Of a stretch of 64,000 nucleotides of DNA, positions 13,036 to 23,405 are shown piece by piece. The notes under the pieces are model-generated. The model saw nothing but the letters and a program-made list of their open reading frames with translations, was not told the origin of the DNA and did not search any database. How positions within the stretch are numbered: the stretch's first letter is position 1; each line of letters opens with the position of its first letter. The position numbers and the translations under genes were made by a program. The stretch is taken from positions 94,601,917-94,665,916 of the forward strand of contig NC_092346.1 in assembly GCF_963676685.1 (NCBI RefSeq), given 5' to 3'. The stretch is from Mytilus edulis (taxonomy: Eukaryota > Mollusca > Bivalvia > Mytilida > Mytilidae).

Positions 13036-13774
13036 TCTTCTGTTAAACAAATGCGTACCTTATTTAAACATTCAACATGTATGTACTGAAGTCAGATATA
13101 GTCTTGTTTGATGATATCTGTTTAAGCCATTTTTGTAAAGAAATGTCTTGGCAGAATTAGATAAACTGTCATGTTGGCCCTTCGACATGTTCGAGGTCCG
13201 CATGTTATTTTTTAGAAGTTTGTTTTTTACTTGTAATAAAATTCTTACTGCATTTTATAAAATTTTGTTCATAGACATTTGAACACCATTCACAAATTAA
13301 AAAACAGCTAATTTTGAATAACAAAATATCGAACTAGAGTTTTTGTTTGGCATTTTCATATATTTGCGACAAATTTTATTTGTTTCTTTGAAAAAAATCT
13401 GTATCTTAAGGTATTACAGCATACAGACCCTACATGTATCATGGAATCATTAGATCAGTTTCTCCTGATATTCGACGAACCATTGAAATATTTACTATAA
13501 TTGAGACAAGAAAGGGTTGATAACAAATCATGGAATTTCGATTAATTATGATAGTTTACAAAACATACATTGTTTTTCATCGTTTCAGTTGCTGTACTCT
13601 CTTTAGCATAGTTATCACAACAAAATATCTTGGCATTTGATTGATTTTCACCTGACTGTTATTGAGGAAAAGATAAATCACGGTAGTATGCAATATGTCA
13701 ATAAACCATGTCAAACGAGAGTAGTGCCTGTGAAACTTTGGAGAATAAGAGAACTATAACTTATAGATCTGTAA

Positions 13775-14170
13775 ATAAAGGCAACAGTAGTATAGTATTG
13801 TTCAAAAGTCATAAATCAATCGAGAGAAAAAACATCCGGTTAAAAAACTAAATGTATTTCACCTTATCACATTCTGTATGTGCTTATCTCAAGTCTGGAG
13901 CCTGTACTTCAGTGGTTGTCATTGGTGCATATCCGTCATATTTGTTTTTCATGACATTGTTTTGTCATAACTTAGGTTGTGAGTTTTCTAAATTGAACTG
14001 TTTCTTACTTTTCTTGATGGAACCTTTAAAAGCTAAAACACGGTATTGTTTGTTCCTACTTTTTGAAGGCCATACAGTTGTCTATAATTGCTATAAAACT
14101 TCACTTAAGCTTTGCTGTATAGTTGTCTCATTGGCAATCACACCAAATCTTATTTTAACAGTAATGTGTA
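13775..14170. repeat. R2 terminus joined to a reverse R1 copy
   Basis: From 13775 to about 13850 the plus strand carries an R2 terminus (AATAAAGGCAACAGTAGTAT). From about 13855 to 14150 the sequence is R1 in reverse orientation: AAGTCTGGAGCCTGTA, then TTCAGTGGTTGTC, TTTTTGAAGGCCATACAG and TAGTTGTCTCATTGGCAATC. The 125-residue open frame starting at 13852 is produced by this repeat and is not a gene. Confidence 0.6.
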
Positions 14171-14183
14171 TTTCTACTCTCAG

Positions 14184-14357
14184 TTTTTTAAAACTACTGC
14201 TGAGTTTACAAGACCAATGCAGAAAGTAAGAATTAGGTTACATATGTCAACAGAACTTTCAATGAACAGACACATAGGTCAGTGTATCATTTGAACTTCG
14301 TCGCTCCGCCATATACTACAGGGAAATCAGATGATGGAGTCTTCGTGTTCACCAGAG
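14184..14357 (+). pseudogene. Frameshifted duplicate of the exon at 27.2 kb
   Basis: A CTACTCTCAG acceptor precedes the block and GAG|GTATAA follows it, the same boundaries as the exon at 27199-27374. The block translates in part to TTAEFTRPMQKVRI and, after a 1-base loss, to RSVYHLNFVAPPYTTGK and GVFVFTRG. The counterparts at 27.2 kb are VTAEILRPMQEINI, RSVYYMSVVAPTDTTGK and GVFVLTRG. Homology continues into the flanking intron on both sides. It is therefore a duplicated genomic segment, not a retrocopy, and it is broken in this copy. The function of the parent gene is not established. Confidence 0.6.
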
Positions 14358-14534
14358 GTATAATAGAACTATTTAATTTAAAGATTAAGATACTGATATT
14401 TTTATCATTATTTTAAGTCTGTTTTTCATCACTTACATGCATACACTTGTAACATGGATAATAAAAAGAGTAGTGTGAACTTCAATGCGAAGACAACATA
14501 AGGACACACGTTACCAAAAGACATTAATATAAGA

Positions 14535-14740
14535 AAGAAAGATATAATCTAAAATTGTCAATGAGACAAGTATTCACAAGGTTAAAATAATGAGGTAATA
14601 ATAAATAATTGTAAACCACCGTACGGCCTTAGACCATATAGAAAAAAATTTAAAAAATAGTCGGCTTTTAAAGGCCCTGCTTTTAAAATAAAAGTGAAGC
14701 AATTAACCAACTATAAAAGGCAAAGTCCCAAAATACATCT
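14535..14740 (+). repeat. Heavily diverged R1-like repeat
   Basis: Fragments such as ATTGTCAATGAGACAAGTAT, ACCGTACGGCCTTAGACCAT and AACTATAAAAGGC keep the R1 order but are separated by AT-rich drift. No coding content. Confidence 0.4.
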
Positions 14741-15189
14741 AAAACTGTGAATCAGGAACAATTCAGTGACTTTAAAGGGGCTCTAGCTACAAGATAAATA
14801 AAAATCTAATATATTATTTTTTCTGCTCAATCATTAATAAAATGAAAACAGTGAAATAATAATTCGCTTTTAGCAACCAGTATGGTTCAAATTTGTCAAA
14901 ATAAGCTACAAAAAAAACCATTGATTTTGAATTATTTGAATAATTCGACTTCATTAAATCCGTTTTCATGTGAACTTCAATTTAACCCCTTAGCTTGAGA
15001 TTGATAACACGTGAATTGTATGTATAAAGTAATTTAAAGGAAAATAATGTCAACATTGAAAGTGAAACAAAGGTAAATCAATTGATTGACTGATTCGATC
15101 CACAAGAAATCATTCTTATACAAGTAAAAACGATAAAAAAAATATTTATTTTTCATATATAATAAGAAATTAAATAGACTTAGAATTAT

Positions 15190-15895
15190 CCAACAGCACG
15201 AGTTTGCTTAATCTATATCTATAATATATAGCTAATATAGGACAATGGGCTTGATTTAAAATTACACCACTCCAGACCCTTTTGTTTTCCACATAATTAA
15301 TATTGCCAATAATTAGCAAGTGCCGGGTCTTATCCGATACCGATACCAATAGTATATTAACCTGTTACCTATTACCGTGTACGTTCCGCATCTGACAGTC
15401 GCACCACCAAACGGTGTATTTAGGATTTTTCTATATACACGGGTAATAATCACAGGGTTGACACAATTTAATCAATGTCAAATTGTTCCCTATTGTAGTA
15501 TTTCAATCAGTAAGACTTTCAAAGATGGCCATACGGATACTAAAAATCTGGACTGAAAATAAGGCGTAAAGGTACAGTTTTCAATTTGTTATCGAGCATG
15601 ATGTAAAACAGCGAATCAAAGAATTCAACTTTATTTATAACTAATATAGAACAATGCTGTTGATTAAAACAAACTCCATTCCAGGACCTTTCGTTTTCCA
15701 AATTATTAATATTACCAATGCTTGATAAGTTCCAGGTCGACGGGTTCGAACAGAAAGATTTGAAAGCAGATAAAACTGTGCATCTTATAATCGGCATGAC
15801 TTTATCAGATGAAAATACCAATACTAAATTAAGGCTTACGCATAGTTATATACTTTAATTCAGTCACGGACCCGCGATATCACGGGTGTGTTCTA
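15190..15895 (-). repeat. Two diverged copies of a repeat starting ACCCGTGATATCGCGGGTCC
   Basis: On the minus strand the block begins with CACCCGTGATATCGCGGGTC at about 15890 and keeps a 93-codon open frame (15821-15540). A second, more decayed copy of the middle part (TATATTAG..AACAATG, TTTTCCA.ATTAATATTGCCAAT) lies at about 15190-15330, roughly 410 bp away. I recognise the GATATCGCGGGTCCGTGACT start from bivalve repeats. I see no protein domain in the open frame and do not call it a gene. Confidence 0.45.
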
Positions 15896-16514
15896 GTATA
15901 TTTATATTTATGTTTACATCGCTTATATGGTCATCGGATGACTTTAGAGGTCAACTCTATAATTAATTAGATGACGTCTATTCTAAAATACACACGAAAC
16001 TAAGCTACGTATTTTCATCTCCATGCCCTGTTTATTGTTTATTTCAGACTTTTAAAAGTTCTGATAAATGCTTTACATTGTTATAAATCAAATATGAGAA
16101 TTGATTAAAATCGGTGAACATGAATTTGACAGCTAGTGCCCCTAAAGGTTCCAATATAATAACAAATTATTCCCAACTAGTGATTCAATTTTTGTTTTAA
16201 TTTGGAATCTATTCCTCTGCTTACAGATGTGGTAAAAGATATAATACGATTCAAATATTTGAGAATCTAATTGCGTTAAAGTTTATAAACATAAAGCACT
16301 GGTACAGATGGGCTAAAGGCTATATGTTAGACACATTCATGGTACTATTGATTACTCTGAAAAATTTCAAGTATATGGTGCAACTTGATTTCTTACGTAA
16401 GACTTTCGACTCACTTGAGGTATTTCAAAAGTTTGAATCTTTAAAAATGTTTGGTAAAAAAAAATATCCATAAAATGGGTTGCTACTATGTTTAAAGATA
16501 TAAAAGGGTGTAAT

Positions 16515-16605
16515 TTGTATTGTTTTCAACCGACTCTCATTGTCAATTTCTAGATGTAAGTCAAGATATGAGGCCGACTTAACTGTATATGTACGAATCA
16601 CATCG
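16515..16605 (-). pseudogene. Penelope-like reverse transcriptase fragment
   Basis: The minus strand reads VKSASYLDLHLEIDNESRLKT, a strongly conserved segment of a reverse transcriptase C-terminal region common in bivalves and similar to Penelope-like elements. Only about 30 residues remain, and the frame closes on both sides. It directly abuts the inverted-repeat element that starts at 16670. Confidence 0.5.
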
Positions 16606-16669
16606 GTTAACTTAAGGGCTAAGAGATGAGTATGCGAGTTGGCACCATGTATCTATCTTTTATTCATAA

Positions 16670-18230
16670 CACTACAAACCATTAAAGTCTGAAATGGCCT
16701 ATATCTGTACTTGACTGTACTGATTTTTACTCGACCAGTCTGAATTGGTCTGACTTTAACTTGACATTACTCGACCCCAGTCTGAACCATACTCGACTGT
16801 ACTTGTACTCCTACTTGACCCTTATCTTTGCCGTTGAAAATAGTCTGAACTATTACTCGACCTGTCTGGAACAGTCTTAACCCATTCTTGATCTGTACTC
16901 GACCTTTTTTTCCAGTCTAAACCATACTTAACCAAAGGTCTGAACAATACTCGACTAGTCTGAACCGTACTAGATCAAATAACCTCTACTTTTTTAACCC
17001 TTGAAATACTTTTCTTTTTAACTGACACTTATAACAACAGCCAACAAAATTTTTAAATTGTTTAACCTTATATTAGAAATATATCTATTATTACATTTAG
17101 GATGAAAAATAATATATTATATATAATTTATATCAAAAAGGGATAAAATTAAATAAATGAATAAAATTGTTTTCTGACTAGTGGTGAAATATTAAGTATA
17201 ACTTCTGCTTGGGGCAAACTCATGATAAGATCACACCTGGTCAGAGGTATTAAATTCTAGATAATATTTATTCAAAATTGCAACATCCTGTTTAACTTAA
17301 AAAACAAGGCCTTTCGAATATACAAAATAAGTAATACACGAATTTAAGAAAATAGGGCTTTCTTTTTACCTACAGGTAAAACACACATGTACTGAGGCAA
17401 TAAGACCATATCAAAGTGCTAAATGAATGCCATGTCTTTAATTTGACAACAAAACTTAAAACAATTGAAATAATTTTTACTGTTACTTTGGAACACATTT
17501 TCTTTTTTTAAAAAGGTTATCAAGGATCGATATGGAAATTCTATTATAATGATTATATTAAATTCTTGGTTCAATAAAACAAAACAATTGAGGTCTCATT
17601 TTTTTTTAATTAATTTAGAAGTTGTTCTATGTACTATTTTATATAAATATTAATAAAAAAAAAAACATTCACTGCATTATTAACTAAAGTCTAACTGACA
17701 ACATAAATCTATACTAGGCTTAAGTTAATGGTTGATATATATTATTATGTAAGTGTTGATTAATATTGTGTTAAAGTTATTTCATGATTGATTATTGTGA
17801 AATTTTAATTAATATATTGAATACATTTTTAATATCAAGTTGTTGTTCAAATTTCATTTTCATTTAAAATATTTCCTCAATTGATAAAATTCAGTTGATA
17901 GAAACAAAGAATAGGTCTAGGTTGGTTAAGACTTGGTCGAGTATGGTTCAGACTAGGTCAAGTATGGTTCAGACTAGGTCGAGTACGGTTCAGACTAGGT
18001 CGAGTATGGTTCAGACTAGGTCGAGTATTGTTCAGACTAGGTCGAGCATGGTTCAGACTCGTATACAATGGTTAAGAACTGGTCAAGTACAAATTCAGAC
18101 TGTTAAGCATGGTTCAGACTACAGTCGAGTATTATCAAGTAAATTTCAGACCAATTCAGACTGGTCGAGTAAAAATCAGTACACTCTAGTACAGATATAG
18201 GCCATTTCAGACTTTTACTGGTTTGTAGTG
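16670..18230. mobile_element. 1.56-kb non-autonomous element with ~300-bp inverted repeats made of short tandem units
   Basis: The left end reads CACTACAAACCATTAAAGTC and the right end, reversed, reads CACTACAAACCAGTAAAAGT. Homology continues through TCTGAAATGGCCTATATCTG and TACTGATTTTTACTCGACCA, so each arm is about 300 bp. Further inward both arms become tandem copies of a 17-20-bp unit (AGTCTGAACCATACTCGACC on the left; GGTCGAGTATGGTTCAGACT on the right, about 6 clean copies at 17935-18060). The centre (about 16980-17890) is extremely AT-rich with no open frame. CACTA termini with subterminal repeats recall CACTA/EnSpm-type transposons, but fold-back elements are an alternative. No clear target duplication was seen (flanks TAA and GAA). 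The 101-codon open frame at 17895-18200 is only the tandem repeat translated. Confidence 0.75.
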
Positions 18231-18859
18231 GAATATCATATGGTCGCTAACAATCGATTCTCTGCAAATAAAGAATCATTTCACATAAGTAAAAATACAT
18301 AAATTATAATAAGATACATTGTTTAAGTGTTCAGATTAAACTAAACAAACAATAAAAACCATTTCATTCATGTATCATAAGTTCTCTCATAAGTTAAATC
18401 ACGTTTAAAATACTAATTAAAAGTTACGCATATTTCTAATAAATAGTATACAATGTTTTCTCTCTTTCAATAAGTTTTGATGTAAGAAAAAGATAGTATA
18501 CATAAAAAGTCTCTTTCCAACTATAATCTGTGTAATAAAAAAACCAATGTGGATCCGTGTAATCAAATAAAGTCTAGACGACGAAGCACACGTCAAAGGC
18601 GTAACGTCATAAAACAGAAACGGGAAAATGTGTAATTCAAAAGAGCGCAAAGTTACATTAGCGCTTTCATAAATAAATAGTGAAAACTGTGTTTCGTATT
18701 CTTACAAAAATAAATGGATACGTTAGTTAAACAATTAATAAATAATAACTTATATTTAAAATTTCAATATTTCAAATCTTACAGATGGGGTAGATGCGTT
18801 CAACATAGTCACCAAATTTTGAATTATTTAGTGAGAGAACATCAGGGACGAAAGATACC

Positions 18860-18990
18860 AGAGGGACAGTAAGACTCATAGTTGTTTTCAACCGACCCTC
18901 ATTGTCAATTTCTAGATGTAAGTCAAAAGAGGAGGCCGAATTCACTATAACTGTTGTGTCCTCTATCTCTAGTTCGATGGTATAGATACA
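18860..18990 (-). pseudogene. Second Penelope-like reverse transcriptase fragment
   Basis: Within a 117-codon minus-strand open frame (19125-18772) the segment NSASSFDLHLEIDNEGRLKT matches the same conserved block as the fragment at 16.5 kb. After it the reading runs into the R5-type motif (ACGAAAGATACCAGAGGGAC), so the C-terminal half of the open frame is not reverse transcriptase. This is a scrap, not a functional gene. Confidence 0.5.
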
Positions 18991-19309
18991 TGCTTGTTCA
19001 TATGAGTACAAAAACAGAACAGGAAGTAGTGGTGCATAATAGGCACTCATTTGAATACTGACTGTCTTTTTAAATGTCAAACCACCAAACATAACGTATA
19101 TTCTGTTGATCACAAAGTATAGCATTTTAATTATATCACCTCTTGTGTGCTGTTTTTAGAATCAATGTTGTTCTATGTTTTTGTGGGTAAGGAGCATATC
19201 TCTGGCAAGGAAGTCCGCATAGTAAAAACATTAAATTTAATAATTAAGACATGTGAATAAACTCATCATACATACATGTACCAGGATTGAAATTTCATAT
19301 TTATAGGCG

Positions 19310-19460
19310 AGTGTAATATTTGAAAAAGACGTCTAGTTAAGGACTTTAATGCACCCACCTAACACACGGCTATTTTTTTTTTTAAATGAAAGAATAATGA
19401 TTTAACTTTGATTTTTGCACGGTCGTCACAAAATCGTACGGTGCAGTTTTTGTAAAATTG
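19310..19460 (-). repeat. Dispersed repeat R7, reverse copy
   Basis: Reversed, it reads TAGCCGTGTGTTAGGTGGGTGCATTAAA, matching GTGTGTTAGGTAGGTGCATT at about 23195, with a shared CACTCGCCTAT tail. Non-coding. Confidence 0.5.
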
Positions 19461-20479
19461 ACGTTTATTTCAGAAATTAGTTGAAAATTATAAAATTACG
19501 ACATGTTTTTCAGGCAAAGGAAATTAGACGTATCTCTTCTTTTAGACAGAATAATTAAGTGAATTAGATTCTTTAAATAATGAAAAACAATATTTACAAC
19601 AGTAAGTCCGCATGCTTTTGCATTCCTTCTAAATATTTGACATTTTGTACGAAAATTTTCATAATCCTGACCTTTTCGGATCTACAATTTAATTTTTATT
19701 AAATGCTTTTGCACTCTTTCCGTTTTAGAACACAACAAATTACTCATCAGTTATCGTTTTTTCATTCAAGATCAAGACTTTATCTCAACATTTCTTAAAA
19801 TCACGAATTTCTGTAATTTTATGATGTTGGGTAAAATCACTATAGTTTCCGGAATCCCTTATCTATTTCGTTATCGTTTTTTACTGAATATATCAGTCGA
19901 TTTCCGTGTACTAATAGTGCTATTTGAGTACGATAAATCATATTTAAACGGTTTAACTTCTATCTTTAACTTCAGTGTAGCTTAAATATTTATAAAATCG
20001 TCCGAAATTAAGATCAAATCAAAGTAAAACTTGGTTTTTGAGTTCTGTAGAATTCACCCCTTTCTAAATAAGGAATCGTATCGGAAAATTGTAGAACATT
20101 TTCCGAGTCGTGTCAAATTTTCACAATCAAGTTCACAATGAAACCCTTCCTATGCTAAACAGCAAAAACTATCCATTGATTGACACAGATGCATAGTCTG
20201 TCATGTATTTACTACATAGAAACTACGTAGTTAAACACTTTTAAAATGAAGATACAGTTGTATTGCAGCAGTGGGAAAACGAAAAGATAAAGTTTGTAAA
20301 GAAGACTGGTCGATGAATATGAAAATAATGAAATCATCCCATTTGAAAATACAAAATATCATAAGAGTTTCTATAAATATTTCAAAAGTAAGCACAACTT
20401 ATCATCTTCTATTTTGTCTGTACAAAGACTTTGTACTACATGTACCAATTCTACCGACCAGTCTCTTCTCATATATCAA
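19461..20479. other. AT-rich stretch, no gene seen
   Basis: No supported coding or structural feature. The 111-codon open frame starting at 20271 becomes meaningful only after about 20480, where it enters the module described next. Confidence 0.4.
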
Positions 20480-20845
20480 CGAGGGCAGTAGATCTACAAC
20501 TCATTCCGATTTGTCTGTTTGTATATTTTGCAAATGTATAAAGCCTATAAGCAAGTTACACAAATTCATAAGGTATCCTCTGAGGAGCAAACTCAAGGTG
20601 TATTGAGTGTTACTACATATATCTCCTACAATGATCTGATTTACAAAATAACTCATGATAATTGTACTATTAAATCTTTATACCATCGAGCTTGTATCGC
20701 TAAATATTTGCTACAAAATTTGAAATCAGAAAGTAAAGAGCTATTTAATTCTGAACATAAAACAGCTTTTACTAAAATTTCGACGATTAAAGATGAAGTG
20801 CCTGTACATAAGGAAGTATTCTGGTTAACAGCTTTATTTACTTGA
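20480..20845 (+). pseudogene. Zinc-finger-like N-terminal module of a transposon-associated protein, frameshifted
   Basis: The pieces read STTHSDLSVCIFCKCIKPISK, then in another frame QIHKVSSEEQTQGVLSV, ISYNDLIYKITHDNCTIKSL, YHRACIAKYLLQN and PVHKEVFW. The CxxC pair followed by YHxxC at about 65 residues is the pattern of the N-terminal module of the same large protein family whose C-terminal motifs decay at 8.7-10.2 kb. At least one frameshift lies between CIFC and LHKV. It ends at TGA near 20845. Family placement is from memory and no function is assigned. Confidence 0.5.
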
Positions 20846-21796
20846 CCAGTTAACCAGGCTTAATTTCTGCTCGGGGATCGCAGCCGAGAAAACTACAAAA
20901 CATATTATCAGCTTCAACAAAAACTAAAAATATATGGTCAATTCATAGCTACATGTATATATACAGCCTCAACAAGGCCAAGGTACATCCAATATTATAT
21001 ACAGTATCTCTATAATTTTGTCTTATGCCGTAATGACGGAAAATTACCCGTTTAAAATGACTGTTATATTTAGTCTGTCAAATTTAAAGATCTGAGCAGT
21101 GACTGCGAAACTGGTTGCAAGCACTTTATGCAGCTACTAGTACTTTATGGAAGCAGATATAGGGTAAAGTTGTAATCCAATCAGAGGATTATTCAATTGA
21201 AATTATGCCACCTGCTTTAAAAACCTTTCTGTATGTTTTTGTTTTATGATTGCGCATCTGCGGCAGTTAATAAAGCGTACGATATTCCTTTTGACAAAGT
21301 TCTTAGATGTATGGTTTTAGTAGAATATATATTATCTATAAATAATTTTTTTTAGTCTTTTTCATTTAGGTTTATCATTACAAATGCACCGTATTTATGG
21401 ACACACCTTTGATAACTATTAACAAGTTTGACTGATTAGAAAAAATGAAAATGGGGCATACATTCTACATGGCATTATTTTTCTATTGGGGGTCAGAATT
21501 TTATCCAAGACAATGTCGAACTAACTACAGAAACAATAAAAGTTCTCCGTATGACTTTGGTTGGCTAAAAGGCAACATCGGTCCGGTATGATGTCATTCA
21601 ATTTTCTACAAGATTTGATCTGTTTGCGCATTAGGTATAGGGGGAGGGTTGAGATGACCAAAAACATGTTTAACTCCGCCTGTCCCAAGTCAGAGTCCTC
21701 TGGCCTTTCTTATGTTTGTATGATTTTTATTTGAATTTCTTGAGTATATTTCGAAGCTTAGTATGACGTCCATTATCATTTCAAACTAGTACATTT

Positions 21797-21960
21797 TTGT
21801 TTAGGGGCCAGCTGAAGAACTACTCCGGGTTTGGGAGTTTCTTGCTGCATTGATGACCCATTGGTGGTCTTCGGCCGTTGGCTGCTTTTTGAACGGGTTG
21901 GTGTCTTTTTGACAAATCCCTCATGTCCATTTCCACTTTTTAATTCAATCTGTATATAGT
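21797..21960 (+). repeat. Dispersed repeat R4 (TTTAGGGGCCAGCTGAAG), copy 1
   Basis: TTTAGGGGCCAGCTGAAGAA..CTCCGGGT..GGGAGTTTCTTGCTGCATTGATGACC..TTGGTGGTCTTC..GGGTTGGTGTCTTTTTGACA matches 43672-43835 closely. Only the final CCCCATTTCCATTCTCAATTT tail is present at 53.3 kb. A small minus-strand open frame here (22012-21776) is incidental. Confidence 0.65.
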
Positions 21961-23079
21961 AGATCTTGTGTTCGTTTTGAGCAAAACCTCTGCTGTACTG
22001 ATATATGCCCACGCCAAGGAATTTGTCTTTGTATGGATATGTTGACCGATAAGAATGATGAGATTACAAGTTAAAATGAAGCTATAATATTCCGACACCT
22101 AAATGGTCCAACATCCTATTGGTCCGACGTTTCGATCATTTAGGTTATACGCTAACGGGATTTTAACATAAAAAAGCCAAATAAAAGATTCAATATAAGA
22201 TATAAGCATAAGCTTGTCCTCCGTTTGAAGCGGTGAAACAAGATATAAAGAAGTAAATTAATTAAATACTTAGTGTCAAAGTAGCCGAACGTTATCACTA
22301 GCGTAATTTAAAAAAAGTACAAACTATTTTGTCAAGTGTTGTTTGACTAATTAAATATCTCATGATACACGGCGGCCGACTAAAGTAAAACCAAACACAA
22401 TTTGACGTATAATGAGTGATATTTTTTTCCTTGTGATGTTTTATATTGAAATTGTCAATTTGTTGATATAAATATACTACATGTAGTAGCACTTTACTCA
22501 TTTTAGTAATGTTAGTTAGTACTCTTATCATATCTGATTTAGTAATGTAAATGAAATTGCGGTATGATCCAGACTCCACATATTGCACTACAATAATAAA
22601 AATAAATCTACTCTATCGTTGTCTGATCTTGAAGCGGTTGCCAGGCTTTCAAACTAACAGGAAACCGTACGCATCCTCAATCTTAATGTACAGCTCATCA
22701 TGGGACTTTTCTAAACAATTAAAAATACGTCATATGTTATGTTTTCCCCTTGCTTCAAATATTTTGTTTTGGATTATTTATATCAAATTTGCAGATATAT
22801 GTTTGTAAATACGTGCATTCAAATGATATGGAGGTATTATAAGATTAAGATAATGCAAGGGCGACTACAGATACATTTTTGTAACTTAATGGTTGATTTT
22901 CAAAGACTCCGAGAGAAAACGTTACGTAACATGCGTTACCGTTAAAATCAACCAAAATCAATTAATACCATGAAAGAAATATATTTTCCCAACAGTAATA
23001 CAGCATTCCCATAAGATTGTTTCATTTTTGCATTTATTTTGACTCGATTTTTCTACTGGAAGTATCCTTGAATTGAAAT

Positions 23080-23265
23080 TGCACCTATGACCTTTGAACT
23101 CGATTTAAAAAAAAATGCACCATAATTTCTTTTGACGACCGGGATATTTAAAAAGTACACATTCTTAGCTTTCCAGTGATATATAATTTAGCCGTGTGTT
23201 AGGTAGGTGCATTAAAAATGTAAATTTGGCTCTCATATCACTCGCCTATTTACGCCAGACGCGCG
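23080..23265 (+). repeat. Dispersed repeat R7 copy
   Basis: TTTCTTTTGACGACCGGGATATTTAAAAAGTA..CCAGTGATATATAATTTAGCCGTGTGTTAGGTAGGTG matches 10.96-11.07 kb, and its second half matches 19.31-19.46 kb in reverse. It runs straight into an R3 copy. Confidence 0.5.
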
Positions 23266-23405
23266 TTTTGTCTGCAAAAGACTCATCAGTGACTCTCGAA
23301 AAGAAAAATGTTAAAAAAAGCAGAATAATGTACGGTGTTGAAGAGCATTGAAGACCAAAAATTCCTAAAGGGTTTGCCAAATACAGCTGAGGTAATCTAT
23401 TTCTA
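23255..23405 (-). repeat. Dispersed repeat family R3, partial reverse copy
   Basis: ACGCCAGACGCGCGTTTTGTCTGCAAAAGACTCATCAGTGACTCTCG, then AGAGCATTGAAGACCAAAAATTCC, is the reverse complement of the R3 right end. The copy stops near ACAGCTGAGGTAATCTATTT. Confidence 0.7.

Noticed and set aside
13852..14229. 125-residue hydrophobic protein
   Set aside because: The sequence is an R1 repeat in reverse orientation, which gives similar hydrophobic frames at 31.8-32.0 and 58.1-58.4 kb.
17895..18200. 101-codon repeat protein (TRSSMVQ units)
   Set aside because: It is the subterminal tandem array of the inverted-repeat element read in one frame.
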